Shown: in pieces, positions 15,392 through 25,131 of the stretch
Numbering within the stretch: position 1 is the stretch's first letter
How the letters are laid out: every line of letters begins with the position of its first letter
NCBI RefSeq assembly: GCF_000725545.1
Contig: NZ_JNZP01000005.1
Location: forward strand, 262,849-326,848
DNA length: 64,000 bases
Direction: 5' to 3'
Source: Streptomyces exfoliatus
Lineage (GTDB): Bacteria > Actinomycetota > Actinomycetes > Streptomycetales > Streptomycetaceae
Position numbers and translations under genes: made by a program
The notes under the pieces: model-generated
What the model was told of the DNA's origin: nothing
Databases searched by the model: none
Seen by the model: only the letters and a program-made list of their open reading frames with translations

Positions 15392-16091
15392 CGTCGGGGT
15401 TCCCCTTCTCGCACGTGAGCCGGGCCCCGTACGGCTGCCGCTCCCCGTGCGGGAAGACGTGGAGCTGTGGCTGGTCAGGACCGGTGAGCCGCCCGCCGCG
15501 GCGGAGGTCGCCGTCCTGGACGCGGCGGAACGCCGCCGCGCCGCCGCGATCCGCCGTCCGGCGCAGGCCGCGCTGTACGTCTCCGCGCACGCGGCCCTGC
15601 GGCGCCTCCTGGGGGAGCGCCTCGGCGTCCTTCCCGAGGACGTGCCGCTGCGTCGCGAGGCGGGCGGGCGGCCGGTGGTGGCCGGGCAGGCCGCTGTGCA
15701 CTTCTCCCTCTCGCACAGCGGTGGCCTGGCCCTGGTGGGGCTCGCCGGGCGGCCGGTCGGCGTGGACGTCCAGCTCGTGCCCGGAGTGACGACGGCGGAA
15801 CTGTGCGGTCGCCGTCTGCACCCGGCCGAGCGGGCGGAACTCGCCGCCCGGCCGCCCGCCGACCGGGCGGAGGGCTTCGCCCGGCTCTGGGTGCGCAAGG
15901 AGGCGTACCTCAAGGGCCTGGGCACCGGCCTCCGACGGGCCCTGGACGCCGACTACCTGGGCGACGGCGGGCCCGGAGGGCCAGGCCGCCCCGCCGGCTG
16001 GACGGTCCTCGACGTGCCGTGCGCCCCGGGGCACGCCGCGGCGGTGGCCCTCGCCGACCTGCCGGGGGCGGCCGCTCCGGCTGCGGCGTGA
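15381..16091 (+). CDS. Sfp-type 4'-phosphopantetheinyl transferase (cluster copy)
   Basis: A 236-residue Sfp/Gsp-type enzyme that loads ACPs with phosphopantetheine from CoA. Motifs: [23 protein letters not shown] (Mg-binding Asp), and [16 protein letters not shown]. It starts with GTG 15381 inside the CLF gene. The last third is Gly/Pro/Ala-rich. A second enzyme with the same C-terminal pattern ([21 protein letters not shown]) lies at 57.1 kb. The two ACPs of this cluster are the expected substrates; JadM of jadomycin clusters is a comparable case. Confidence 0.93.
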   Translation: MRTDVGVPLLAREPGPVRLPLPVREDVELWLVRTGEPPAAAEVAVLDAAERRRAAAIRRPAQAALYVSAHAALRRLLGERLGVLPEDVPLRREAGGRPVVAGQAAVHFSLSHSGGLALVGLAGRPVGVDVQLVPGVTTAELCGRRLHPAERAELAARPPADRAEGFARLWVRKEAYLKGLGTGLRRALDADYLGDGGPGGPGRPAGWTVLDVPCAPGHAAAVALADLPGAAAPAAA

Positions 16092-16145
16092 GGGCGGGCC
16101 TTCCCCGTCACGCGCCCGCGCCCCGGACCGTACGAGCCGACGACC

Positions 16146-16208
16146 CGGGTCCGTCATCGACCGGCCCGGGTCCGGCATCGACCGGCCCGGCCCCGTTATC
16201 GACCGAAG
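16146..16208. repeat. Three imperfect 21-bp tandem repeats
   Basis: Units begin at 16146, 16167 and 16188, each of the form CGG-(G/C)-(T/C)-CCG-N-N-ATCGACCG. They fill the leader just before the carboxylase epsilon gene, ending at its ribosome site. The 21-bp period (two helical turns) would suit a DNA-binding protein, but it could be simple slippage. Confidence 0.7.
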
Positions 16209-16217
16209 GAGCAGCTG

Positions 16218-16442
16218 ATGAACGCCGGCACCCTCCCCCACCTGATCCGCGTCGAACGCGGCAGCCTCGACGAGGACGAGGCCGCCGCCCTCGTCGCCGT
16301 CCTCCTCACCCGTACCCAGGCGGGCCCCGTGGACCCGGACGCTTCGCGCGGCCCCGACGACGCCGGGGCCCGCTGGGCCCGGCTCGAACGGTCCCGCGGC
16401 TTCGGCGGGCCGCGGAGCTGGCAGCGGCAGCGACAGCGCTGA
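16218..16442 (+). CDS. Acyl-CoA carboxylase epsilon subunit, small
   Basis: A 74-residue protein. [21 protein letters not shown] matches the N-terminal pattern of actinobacterial AccE/PccE subunits (IRVxRGxPxxEELAALVAVL), and the end has the family's Trp- and Arg-rich character ([11 protein letters not shown]). Epsilon subunits bind and stimulate the carboxyltransferase beta subunit. The neighbours are the biotin carboxylase/carrier subunit and the beta subunit, so this completes an acyl-CoA carboxylase that would supply malonyl-CoA. Ribosome site GAAGGAGC precedes ATG 16218. Confidence 0.8.
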   Translation: MNAGTLPHLIRVERGSLDEDEAAALVAVLLTRTQAGPVDPDASRGPDDAGARWARLERSRGFGGPRSWQRQRQR

Positions 16443-16549
16443 GCGTCGCGCACCACGAACCGGAGGGCGGTGGGGAGATCCCCCGGACGCCCCCGCGAAG
16501 CAAGGGCCGAGACCGTCCCAGCCAACACCCGCCGAAAGGGAGAGCCGTC

Positions 16550-18346
16550 GTGCGCAAGGTGCTCATCGCCAACCGTGGCGAAATCGCTGTTCGTGTCGCC
16601 CGTGCCTGCCGGGACGCCGGGATCGCGAGCGTCGCCGTCTACGCAGAGCCCGACCGGGACGCCCTGCACGTCCGGATGGCCGACGAGGCGTTCGCCCTGG
16701 GCGGTGACACCCCCGCGACCAGCTACCTCGACATGGCCAAGGTGCTCGGGGCCGCGCGGGAGTCGGGGGCGGACGCGGTCCACCCGGGCTACGGGTTCCT
16801 CTCCGAGAACGCCGAGTTCGCGCAGGCCGTGATCGACGCCGGTCTCACCTGGATCGGACCGCCGCCGCAGGCCATCCGCGACCTCGGCGACAAGGTCGCC
16901 GCCCGGCACATCGCCCAGCGCGCGGGCGCACCGCTCGTCGCCGGCACCCCCGACCCGGTCTCCGGCGCCGACGAGGTCGTCGCCTTCGCCGCCGAACACG
17001 GACTGCCGATCGCGATCAAGGCCGCGTTCGGGGGCGGCGGGCGCGGACTGAAGGTCGCCCGGACGATGGAGGAGATTCCCGAGCTGTACGACTCCGCCGT
17101 GCGCGAGGCCGTCGCGGCCTTCGGGCGCGGCGAGTGCTTCGTCGAGCGCTACCTCGACAAGCCCCGGCACGTCGAGACGCAGTGCCTGGCCGACACCCAC
17201 GGCAACGTCGTCGTCGTCTCCACCCGCGACTGCTCCCTCCAGCGCCGCCACCAGAAGCTGGTGGAGGAGGCCCCGGCTCCGTTCCTGACGGACGTGCAGG
17301 TCAAGCACCTGTACGACGCCTCCAAGGCGATCCTGAAGGAGGCCGGTTACGTCGGCGCGGGCACCTGCGAGTTCCTCGTCGGCGCCGACGGAACGATCTC
17401 CTTCCTGGAGGTCAACACCCGTCTCCAGGTGGAGCATCCGGTCACCGAGGAGGTCACCGGCATCGACCTGGTCCGCGAGATGTTCCGGATCGCCGACGGC
17501 GAGGAGCTGGGCGCCTCGCCGTACTTCCAGGACGGCGACCCGGTGGTACGCGGCCACTCCTTCGAGTTCCGGATCAACGGCGAGGACCCGGGCCGGGGCT
17601 TCCTGCCCGCGCCCGGAACCGTCACCGTCTTCGACCCGCCGACCGGCCCCGGCGTCCGCGTCGACGCCGGTGTCGAGGCCGGCTCGGTCATCGGCCCGGC
17701 GTGGGACTCGCTCCTCGCCAAGCTGATCGTCACCGGCGCCACCCGCGAGCAGGCCCTCCAGCGGGCCGCCCGCGCCCTGGCGGAGTTCGAGGTCGGGGGC
17801 ATGGCGACGGCCGTACCGTTCCACCGCGCGGTGGTCGCCGACCCGGCGTTCGCGCCGGAACTCGGCAGTGACGGCAGCCCGTTCACCGTCCACACCCGGT
17901 GGATCGAGACCGAGTTCGCGAACGACATCCCGCCCTTCACGGTCCCCTCGGACGGGGACGACGACGAGGAGCAGGGCCGCGAGACGGTCGTCGTCGAGGT
18001 CGGGGCCAAGCGCCTGGAGATCTCCCTGCCGTCCTCGCTCGGCATGGCGCTGGCCCGGACGGGCCTGGCCGCCGGGGCGAAGCCGAAGCGCCGGGCGGTG
18101 AAGAAGTCCGGTCCCGCCGCCTCCGGCGACACCCTCGCCTCACCGATGCAGGGCACGGTCGTGAAGGTGGCGGTCGAGGAGGGCCAGACGGTCGAGGAGG
18201 GCGATCTCATCGTGGTCCTGGAGGCCATGAAGATGGAACAGCCCCTCAACGCCCACAAGTCCGGCACCGTCACCGGGCTCTCGGCGGAGGTCGGCGGCGC
18301 GCTCACGTCCGGCGCGCCCGTGTGCGAGATCAAGAGTGCGCAGTGA
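16550..18346 (+). CDS. Acetyl/propionyl-CoA carboxylase alpha subunit (biotin carboxylase + BCCP), JadJ-like
   Basis: A 598-residue two-domain protein. Residues 1-450 are biotin carboxylase ([17 protein letters not shown]-grasp loop [12 protein letters not shown]; active-site [15 protein letters not shown]). The last 75 residues are a biotinyl domain with the lysine in EAMKMEQ. It carboxylates biotin with bicarbonate and ATP; with the beta subunit it would turn acetyl-CoA into malonyl-CoA extender. JadJ plays this role in jadomycin. Start GTG 16550 follows AAAGGGAGAG. Confidence 0.95.
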   Translation: MRKVLIANRGEIAVRVARACRDAGIASVAVYAEPDRDALHVRMADEAFALGGDTPATSYLDMAKVLGAARESGADAVHPGYGFLSENAEFAQAVIDAGLTWIGPPPQAIRDLGDKVAARHIAQRAGAPLVAGTPDPVSGADEVVAFAAEHGLPIAIKAAFGGGGRGLKVARTMEEIPELYDSAVREAVAAFGRGECFVERYLDKPRHVETQCLADTHGNVVVVSTRDCSLQRRHQKLVEEAPAPFLTDVQVKHLYDASKAILKEAGYVGAGTCEFLVGADGTISFLEVNTRLQVEHPVTEEVTGIDLVREMFRIADGEELGASPYFQDGDPVVRGHSFEFRINGEDPGRGFLPAPGTVTVFDPPTGPGVRVDAGVEAGSVIGPAWDSLLAKLIVTGATREQALQRAARALAEFEVGGMATAVPFHRAVVADPAFAPELGSDGSPFTVHTRWIETEFANDIPPFTVPSDGDDDEEQGRETVVVEVGAKRLEISLPSSLGMALARTGLAAGAKPKRRAVKKSGPAASGDTLASPMQGTVVKVAVEEGQTVEEGDLIVVLEAMKMEQPLNAHKSGTVTGLSAEVGGALTSGAPVCEIKSAQ

Positions 18347-18527
18347 GTGCCGTGACCCACGGCGGGTCGACGACTCCTGTGGCCCCCCTCGCCCCCGTGG
18401 CCGTCGTGGCACGTGTGGCCCCTGTGGCCCCCGTGACCCACCCGCCCGGCCCAGGGCCCCGGGCCGCCCGGCTGACGCGCGCGACGCCCGCCGCCCTCCG
18501 TCCGACCCCGAGAGGCCCCCACCGACC

Positions 18528-19496
18528 ATGACGGCCACCCTGCCGAACCGGCTCCCCCGGACGGCCGCCCGCCGCACCGTCCTCGACGGGGCGGGCGTCC
18601 CGCTGTCCGCGCTGCTCGCGCTGCCCGACGACGTCCCGCCCCGCGCCACCGTGGTGGCGCTGCACGGCGCCGGGATGAGCGGCGGCTACTTCGACGGCTC
18701 CGCGCACCCGGACGCCTCGCTCCTCGGACTCGGCGCGCGCCTCGGCTACGCCGTGCTCGCCGTCGACCGCCCCGGCTACGGCGACTCCGCTCCCGTACTG
18801 CCCCGGGGCTGCGACCGCCAGGAGCAGTCCGCCCTGCTGCGCGCCGCCCTCGCGGAGTTCGCCGCGACCCACGAGACCGGCGCCGGGATGTTCCTGCTTG
18901 GGCATTCGTACGGCGGGATGCTCGCCCTCACGGCCGCCGCCGACGGCCTGGCGAGCGGTGGCACGGCCTCCGGCGTGCCGCTCCTCGGCGTGGACGTCTC
19001 CGGCTGCGGCCGGCGCCTGGCCGTCGACCCGGTCCCGCCGGAGGGTTCGCTGCGCAGGACCGCCCGGCACTGGGGACCCTTGCGCTGCTATCCGCCGGAC
19101 ACCTTCCGTTCCAGCCAGACGCTGGTCGGGCCGGTGCCGGAGCGCGAGCGGGGCGACGCCGGCGCCTGGGCGGACCTGTTCCCCGGCGTGGCGGCGCGCG
19201 TCCGCGTACCGGTGCGCCTGACGTTCGCCGCCCACGAGGCGTGGTGGCGGCAGGACGACGCCGAACTGGCCCAGCTGGCTTCGGCGTTCACGGACGCCCC
19301 GCGCGTGCTCGTCGAGCGCCAGCCGCAGGCCGGCCACAACATCAGCCTCGGCTGGGCGGCCCGCGCCTACCACCTGCGGGCCCTGGCCTTCGCCGAGGAC
19401 TGCCTGCGGCCCGCCGACCCGCCGTCGTCCAGCCGGCGCACAGGACCCGCCGACCCGCCTTCACCCACCCAGCGAACAGGAAGGGACATGCCATGA
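18528..19496 (+). CDS. Alpha/beta-hydrolase
   Basis: A 322-residue hydrolase-fold protein. The oxyanion strand motif is [12 protein letters not shown] (about residues 42-53), the nucleophile Ser lies in [12 protein letters not shown] and a late His in QAGHNISLG. It could be a thioesterase, esterase or acyltransferase. It sits between the carboxylase subunit genes, its stop overlapping the beta-subunit start by ATGA. That placement may be a remnant of carboxylase evolution, or it may act on the acyl product of the first PKS set. The 181-bp spacer before it (18347-18527) is made of imperfect GTGGCCCC-type repeats and holds nothing else I recognise. Confidence 0.72.
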   Translation: MTATLPNRLPRTAARRTVLDGAGVPLSALLALPDDVPPRATVVALHGAGMSGGYFDGSAHPDASLLGLGARLGYAVLAVDRPGYGDSAPVLPRGCDRQEQSALLRAALAEFAATHETGAGMFLLGHSYGGMLALTAAADGLASGGTASGVPLLGVDVSGCGRRLAVDPVPPEGSLRRTARHWGPLRCYPPDTFRSSQTLVGPVPERERGDAGAWADLFPGVAARVRVPVRLTFAAHEAWWRQDDAELAQLASAFTDAPRVLVERQPQAGHNISLGWAARAYHLRALAFAEDCLRPADPPSSSRRTGPADPPSPTQRTGRDMP

Positions 19497-20963
19497 CGGC
19501 AGCCGTTCCCCCCGACGCCGAGACCGGGGCCCGGCTCGACGAACTCCAGCGGCTCAAGACGCTGGCGGACGAGGGCCCCAACCCCGAGGCGACCGCACGC
19601 CAGCACGCCAAGGGCAAGCTGACCGCGCGCGAGCGGATCGAGCTGCTGCTCGACAAGGGCAGCTTCTGCGAGATCGAACCGCTGCGCCGGCACCGGGCGA
19701 CCGGCTTCGGGCTGGAGGCCAACCGCCCCTACACGGACGGGGTGGTGACCGGCTGGGGTGAGGTCGAGGGCCGTACGGTCTTCGTCTACGCGCACGACTT
19801 CCGGATCTTCGGCGGCGCCCTCGGCGAGGCGCACGCCGCCAAGATCCACAAGATCATGGACATGGCCATCGCGGCCGGGGCCCCGCTGGTGTCCCTGAAC
19901 GACGGCGCGGGCGCCCGTATCCAGGAGGGCGTCTCCGCGCTCGCCGGCTACGGCGGCATCTTCCAGCGGAACACCAAGGCGTCCGGCGTCATCCCGCAGA
20001 TCAGCGTGATGCTCGGCCCGTGCGCCGGCGGCGCCGCCTACTCGCCCGCCCTCACGGACTTCGTGTTCATGGTCCGCGAGACCTCGCAGATGTTCATCAC
20101 GGGACGACGAGGAGTCCTGCCTCGCCGACGTCCGCTACCTGCTGTCCCTGCTGCCGTCCAACAACCGCGACCTGCCGCCCGTCGTCCAGAGCGGCGACCC
20201 GGCGGACCGCGCGAACGACCGCCTGCTCTCCCTCGTACCCGCCGACGCCAACCGCTCGTACGACGTCCACGGCGTCATCGAGGAGCTCGCCGACGACGGC
20301 GAGTTCATGGAGGTGCACGCCGACTGGGCGCCGAACCTGGTCTGCGCGCTCGCCCGCCTCGACGGGCACGTCGTCGGCTTCGTCGCGAACCAGCCCGCGG
20401 CCTTCGCGGGCGTCCTCGACATCAGGGCGAGCGAGAAGGGTGCCCGCTTCGTCCAGTTCTGCGACGCCTTCAACATCCCCCTCGTCACCCTGGTGGACGT
20501 GCCCGGCTTCCTGCCCGGCGTCGACCAGGAACACGAGGGCATCATCCGGCGCGGCGCCAAGCTGCTCTACGCCTACTGCAACGCGACCGTGCCCCGCATC
20601 TCCGTCGTGATGCGCAAGGCGTACGGCGGCGCCTACATCGTCATGGACTCGCGCTCCATCGGCGCCGACATCGCCCTCGCCTGGCCCCTCAACGAGATCG
20701 CCGTCATGGGCGCCGAGGGCGCCGCCAACGTCGTCTTCCGGCGCGAGATCGCCGCCGCCGACGACCCCGACGCGGTCCGCGCGCAGAAGATCGACGAGTA
20801 CCGCCGGGAGCTGGTCCACCCGTACTACGCGGCGGAACGCGGCCTCGTCGACGACGTCATCGACCCGCGCGAGACCCGGGCCGTGCTCTGCAGGGCGGTC
20901 ACCATGCTCGCCGCGAAGCACGCGGAACTTCCCCACCGCAAGCACGGCAATCCGCCGCAGTGA
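19493..20963 (+). pseudogene. Acyl-CoA carboxylase beta subunit (carboxyltransferase), broken by an out-of-frame deletion
   Basis: The frame from ATG 19493 encodes a normal AccD/PccB start ([21 protein letters not shown]-type [22 protein letters not shown]) up to TSQMFITG near 20104. It then runs into a meaningless frame. The rest of the family protein resumes one frame later from [15 protein letters not shown] (about 20101) to the stop at 20963. The stretch that normally lies between, including the conserved GGA-X-VH and TSGVAH region, is missing: roughly 35-40 residues, with net loss not divisible by three. As written the subunit cannot be made whole. It is either a true pseudogene or a sequence/assembly error. 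A genomic housekeeping AccB could substitute. Confidence 0.85.
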
Positions 20964-21019
20964 TTCACCGGATCACCAGACCCGTGGCACGCCAGCAAGT
21001 CCCCTTGAAGGAGAGGTAC

Positions 21020-22507
21020 ATGGATGCTTCCGTGATCGTCGCAGGCGCCGGGCCGACCGGTCTCGCGCTCGCCGCGGAACTGCGGCTCGCCGGCGTCGAC
21101 GTCATCGTCGTCGAGCGCCTCGCCGAGCCCACGGGCGAGTCCCGCGGCCTGGGCTTCACCATCCGCACCATGGAGGTCTTCGACCAGCGCGGCCTGCTGC
21201 CCCGCTTCGGCGACATGGTGACGAGCAACGCCGGCCACTTCGGCGGCCTCCCGATGGACTTCGGCATCCTCGGCAGCAACCACCAGGCCGCGAAGTCCGT
21301 CCCGCAGCACGTCACCGAAGCGGTCCTGGAGGAATGGGCCACGGAGCTCGGCGTCGACCTGCGCCGCGGCACCGAACTGCTCGCGCTGCGCGACACCGGC
21401 GACGGCGTCGAGATCGACGTACGCGATCCGGCGGGCGAGCGGCAGACGCTCACCGCGCGCTGGCTGGTCGGCTGCGACGGCGGCCGGAGCCTCGTCCGCA
21501 AGGCCATCGGATCCGAGTTCCCCGGCACCGCCGCCACCCTGGAGATGTACCTCGCCGACATCCGCGGCGTGGACCTCGAACCCCAGCTGATCGGCAAGAC
21601 GTACCCCGGCGGCATGGTCATGGTCGGTCCGCTCGGCGACGGCGTGAACCGCATCATCGTCTGCGAGCGCGGCACCCCGCCCCAGCGGCGCGACGCCCCG
21701 CCGCCGTACGCGCAGGTCGCCGCCGCCTGGGAGCGCCTCACCGGCATCGACATCTCGCACGCCGAGCCCGTCTGGGTCAGCGCCTTCGGCGACGCCACCC
21801 GGCTGGTCACCGAGTACCGCCGCGGCCGGGTCCTGCTCGCGGGAGACGCCGCGCACATCCACCTGCCGGCCGGCGGCCAGGGCATGAACACCGGCATCCA
21901 GGACGCCGTCAACCTCGGCTGGAAGCTCGCCGCCGTGGTCCGCGGCACCGCCCCCGAGGCGCTGCTCGACACGTACCACGACGAGCGTCATCCGGTCGGG
22001 CAGCGGCTGATGATGAACACCAGGGCGCAGGGCCTGCTGTTCCTCGGCGGCCCCGAGGTCCAGCCGCTGCGCGACGTGATCGGCGAACTCCTCACGCACG
22101 AGGAGGTCGCCCGGCACCTCTCCGGCATGGTGAGCGGCCTGGAGATCCGTTACGACGTCGGGACCGGCACCAACCCGCTCCTCGGCCTGCGCATGCCGCA
22201 CCTGGAGCTCGTGTCGGACACCGCCAAGACCAGCAGCACCGCGCTGCTGCACGCCGGCCGCGGCATCCTCCTCGACCTGGAGGACAACGCCGAGCTGCGG
22301 CGTCGCGCCGCCGGCTGGACCGACCGGGTCGACCTGGTCACCGCCGCGCCGCACGGCGTCGACCCGGCCGGCCCGCTCGCCGGCGTCTCGGCCGTCCTGG
22401 TGCGGCCCGACGGGCACGTGGCCTGGGTCGCGCCCGGCAGCCACCACGACCTTCCCATGGCTCTCGGCCGGTGGTTCGGACCGTCCCGGCACGAGTCGGA
22501 CCGATAG
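21020..22507 (+). CDS. Angucycline FAD-dependent oxygenase, UrdE/PgaE/LanE type
   Basis: A 495-residue aromatic hydroxylase of the p-hydroxybenzoate hydroxylase family with the extra C-terminal thioredoxin-like domain. FAD motifs: [17 protein letters not shown] (N-terminus), [15 protein letters not shown] and [19 protein letters not shown]. It matches closely, from memory, the C-12/C-12b hydroxylase PgaE, including GTPPQRR and [11 protein letters not shown] segments. Such enzymes hydroxylate the early benz[a]anthraquinone (prejadomycin/UWM6 stage). ATG 21020 follows GAAGGAGAGG. An open frame from the broken carboxylase gene runs into it by chance. Confidence 0.95.
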   Translation: MDASVIVAGAGPTGLALAAELRLAGVDVIVVERLAEPTGESRGLGFTIRTMEVFDQRGLLPRFGDMVTSNAGHFGGLPMDFGILGSNHQAAKSVPQHVTEAVLEEWATELGVDLRRGTELLALRDTGDGVEIDVRDPAGERQTLTARWLVGCDGGRSLVRKAIGSEFPGTAATLEMYLADIRGVDLEPQLIGKTYPGGMVMVGPLGDGVNRIIVCERGTPPQRRDAPPPYAQVAAAWERLTGIDISHAEPVWVSAFGDATRLVTEYRRGRVLLAGDAAHIHLPAGGQGMNTGIQDAVNLGWKLAAVVRGTAPEALLDTYHDERHPVGQRLMMNTRAQGLLFLGGPEVQPLRDVIGELLTHEEVARHLSGMVSGLEIRYDVGTGTNPLLGLRMPHLELVSDTAKTSSTALLHAGRGILLDLEDNAELRRRAAGWTDRVDLVTAAPHGVDPAGPLAGVSAVLVRPDGHVAWVAPGSHHDLPMALGRWFGPSRHESDR

Positions 22508-22516
22508 GAGACGGAC

Positions 22517-22846
22517 ATGCACAGCACCCTCATCGTGGCCCGGATGGAGCCCGGCTCGGCCGTGGACGTGGCCAAGCTCTTCGGCGCCTTCGACGAGACG
22601 GAGATGCCGCACCGCATGGGCACGCTCCGCCGCCAGCTCTTCTCCTACCGGGGCCTCTACTTCCACCTGCAGGACTTCGCGGGCGAGGACGGCGGCGAGC
22701 GGATCGAGCAGGCCAAGACGGACCCGCGCTTCGTCGGCATCAGCGAGGACCTCAAGCCGTTCATCACCGCCTACGACCCGGCCACCTGGCGGTCCCCCGC
22801 CGACGCCATGGCCCAGCGCTTCTACGACTGGAACGCCCGTCCCTGA
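22517..22846 (+). CDS. Angucycline polyketide cyclase, UrdF/JadI/LanF type
   Basis: A 109-residue TcmI-family (ferredoxin-like dimeric fold) protein. The N-terminus HSTLIVARMEPG, the LGTLRRQLFSYRGLYFHLQ-like core and the C-terminal SPADAMAQRFYDWN are typical of cyclases that close the last rings in the angular pattern. It directly follows the UrdE-type oxygenase gene, as in other angucycline clusters, but KS-alpha and CLF, which normally come next, are elsewhere. Confidence 0.93.
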   Translation: MHSTLIVARMEPGSAVDVAKLFGAFDETEMPHRMGTLRRQLFSYRGLYFHLQDFAGEDGGERIEQAKTDPRFVGISEDLKPFITAYDPATWRSPADAMAQRFYDWNARP

Positions 22847-22881
22847 GTACCGCCCCAGGTCGCACACGAAAGGAACACCCC

Positions 22882-23151
22882 GTGTCCTCCACTGAGTTCA
22901 CCCTCGACAAGCTCGTCCACATCCTGCGCGAGGGCGCCGGCGCCGACGAGTCCGCCGACCTCGGCGGCGACATCCGCGACACCGACTTCGAGAGCCTCGG
23001 CTACGAGTCGCTGGCCCTGCTGGAGACGATCGGCCGCATCGAGCGCGAGTACGGCATCACCCTCGACGACGACATCCTGGCCAGCGCCGGGACGCCCGGG
23101 CAGCTCATCGACGCCGTCGGCGCGCAGCTGGCCCACGGCCGGACCGACTGA
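22882..23151 (+). CDS. Acyl carrier protein of the aromatic PKS
   Basis: An 89-residue ACP. FESLGYESLALLETIGRIE contains the phosphopantetheine Ser (about residue 43) in the LGYDSL-type motif typical of aromatic type II ACPs. Start GTG 22882 has AAAGGAA upstream. It sits between cyclase and ketoreductase genes and is 7.5 kb from its KS-alpha/CLF partners. The 199-bp gap that follows holds imperfect GTCCGGC-type and CACGCC-type repeats and no gene. Confidence 0.94.
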   Translation: MSSTEFTLDKLVHILREGAGADESADLGGDIRDTDFESLGYESLALLETIGRIEREYGITLDDDILASAGTPGQLIDAVGAQLAHGRTD

Positions 23152-23350
23152 CGGGCGTCCGGCTGACCGACTGGCCGTCCGGCCCACTGACCGGCGTCCG
23201 GCGCCTCCCTGTCCCGCACGAGGACACGACCGTCGGCCCTGCCGCCCCGCCGTCCCGCGGCGGCGTGCCCTGCCGGACTCGTACCGGCTCTCACGCCTGC
23301 GTACCGGCTCACGCCCACGTACACGTTCACGCCCACAGGAGTAGTCCCCC

Positions 23351-24136
23351 ATGACCCAGCAGAACCCGAGAACCGCCCTCGTCACCGGTGCGACCAGCGG
23401 CATCGGCCTCGCCGTGACCCGGCTGCTCGCCGCGAACGGGCACCGCGTCTTCCTCTGCGCCCGTGACGAGGAGCGGGTCGCGCAGACCGTCAAGGAGCTG
23501 CGCGAGGAGGGCCTGGACGTCGACGGCGCCTCCTGCGACGTCCGCTCCGTCGACGACGTCCGGCGTTTCGTGCGGCTCGCCGTGGAGCGCTTCGGCACCG
23601 TGGACGTCCTCGTCAACAACGCGGGACGCAGCGGCGGCGGGCCGACCGCCGGCATCGACGACGAGCTGTGGCTCGACGTCATCGACACCAACCTCAACAG
23701 CGTCTTCCGGATGACGCGCGAGGTGCTGAACGCCGGCGGCATGTCCGGCAAGTCCCGTGGCCGGATCATCAACATCGCCTCCACCGCGGGCAAGCAGGGC
23801 GTCGTCCTCGGCGCCCCCTACTCCGCCTCCAAGCACGGAGTGGTCGGCTTCACCAAGGCCCTCGGCAACGAGCTCGCGCCGACCGGCATCACCGTGAACG
23901 CCGTCTGCCCCGGCTACGTCGAGACGCCCATGGCTCAGCGGGTCCGGCAGGGCTACGCCGCCGCGTACGACGCCACCGAGGACCAGATCCTGGAGAAGTT
24001 CCAGGCCAAGATCCCGCTCGGCCGCTACTCCACCCCCGAGGAGGTCGCGGGTCTCGTCGGCTACCTCGCCTCCGACACCGCCGCCTCCATCACCTCGCAG
24101 GCGCTCAACGTCTGCGGCGGCCTCGGCAACTTCTGA
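23351..24136 (+). CDS. Polyketide C-9 ketoreductase, ActIII/UrdD type
   Basis: A 261-residue SDR. VTGATSGIGLAV binds NADPH, VNNAGRSGGGPTAG is the patch shared by aromatic ketoreductases, catalytic Ser lies in NIASTAGKQG and Tyr-X3-Lys in APYSASKHG. The C-terminal NVCGGLGNF matches the ActIII end. It reduces the C-9 carbonyl of the nascent chain and so fixes first-ring folding. It is distinct from the FabG-like enzyme at 11.85 kb. Confidence 0.95.
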   Translation: MTQQNPRTALVTGATSGIGLAVTRLLAANGHRVFLCARDEERVAQTVKELREEGLDVDGASCDVRSVDDVRRFVRLAVERFGTVDVLVNNAGRSGGGPTAGIDDELWLDVIDTNLNSVFRMTREVLNAGGMSGKSRGRIINIASTAGKQGVVLGAPYSASKHGVVGFTKALGNELAPTGITVNAVCPGYVETPMAQRVRQGYAAAYDATEDQILEKFQAKIPLGRYSTPEEVAGLVGYLASDTAASITSQALNVCGGLGNF

Positions 24137-24189
24137 TCACCCCACCCCATTCCGTTCCATCCCACCCGGATCAAGGAGGCATGGCATCG

Positions 24190-25128
24190 ATGACCGTGCG
24201 CGAAGTGGAACACGAGATCACCGTCGCGGCCCCGGTCGAGCGGGTCTACCAGCTGATCGCGGAGGTCGAGAACTGGCCGCTGATCTTCCCGCCGACCATC
24301 TACGTCGACCACGTGGAGCGCGGTGAGCGCGAGGAGCGCATCCGCATCTGGGCCACCGCCAACGACGACGTCAAGAACTGGACTTCGCGCCGCACCCTCG
24401 ACGCCGAGGCCCGGCGGATCACCTTCCGCCAGGAGGTGCCCGCCGAGCCGGTCGCCGCGATGGGCGGGGCCTGGGTCATCGAGCCGGCCGGAGCGGACTC
24501 CTGCCGGGTCCGGCTGCTGCACGACTACCGGGCGATCGACGACGACCCGGCCAAGCTGGCCTGGATCGACGAGGCCGTCGACCGCAACAGCCGCTCGGAG
24601 CTGGCCGCCCTGAAGGCCAACGTCGAACGCGTCGCCGCCGAGGACGAGCTGCGGTTCTCCTTCGCCGACGCCGTCACCGTGCGGGGCGCCGCCAAGGACG
24701 TCTACGACTTCCTGAACGAGGCGGACCTGTGGAAGGAGCGCCTGCCGCACGTCGCGAAGGTCGTCCTCACCGAGACCTCCCCCGGGCTCCAGACGCTGCG
24801 GATGGACACCCTCACCAAGAACGGCGACTCGCACACCACCGAGTCCGTCCGGGTCTGCTTCCCACACAGCCGCATCGCGTACAAGCAGACGACGCTGCCC
24901 GCCCTGATGAACCTGCACACCGGGCTCTGGACGGTCGAGGAGGACGGCGAGGGCACGACCACCGTCACCTCCCACCACACCGTCGTCGTCAACACCGAGA
25001 ACATCACCCGCATCCTCGGCGCCGACGCCGGGGTGCCCGAGGCGCGCGCCTTCCTGCGCGAGGCCCTCGGCGGCAACAGCCGGGCGACCCTCGGGTACGC
25101 CAAGGAGTACGCGGAAGCGCGGCGCTGA
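24190..25128 (+). CDS. Didomain aromatase/cyclase, UrdL/JadD type
   Basis: A 312-residue protein made of two START/SRPBCC-like domains (about 1-150 and 155-312). The first begins VEHEITVAAPVERVYQLIAEV and the second FSFADAVTVRGAAKDVYDFL. It closes and aromatises the first ring of a C-9 reduced chain. ATG 24190 is chosen because AAGGAGG ends 10 bases before it; an ATG at 24181 is too close. It directly follows the ketoreductase as in urd, lan and pga clusters. Confidence 0.94.
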   Translation: MTVREVEHEITVAAPVERVYQLIAEVENWPLIFPPTIYVDHVERGEREERIRIWATANDDVKNWTSRRTLDAEARRITFRQEVPAEPVAAMGGAWVIEPAGADSCRVRLLHDYRAIDDDPAKLAWIDEAVDRNSRSELAALKANVERVAAEDELRFSFADAVTVRGAAKDVYDFLNEADLWKERLPHVAKVVLTETSPGLQTLRMDTLTKNGDSHTTESVRVCFPHSRIAYKQTTLPALMNLHTGLWTVEEDGEGTTTVTSHHTVVVNTENITRILGADAGVPEARAFLREALGGNSRATLGYAKEYAEARR

Positions 25129-25131
25129 CCC

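Noticed and set aside
19241..22507. A 1088-codon open frame joining carboxylase and oxygenase sequences
   Set aside because: The frame is open only because the carboxylase gene is shifted; the middle is Arg/Pro-rich nonsense. The oxygenase has its own ribosome site and ATG at 21020.
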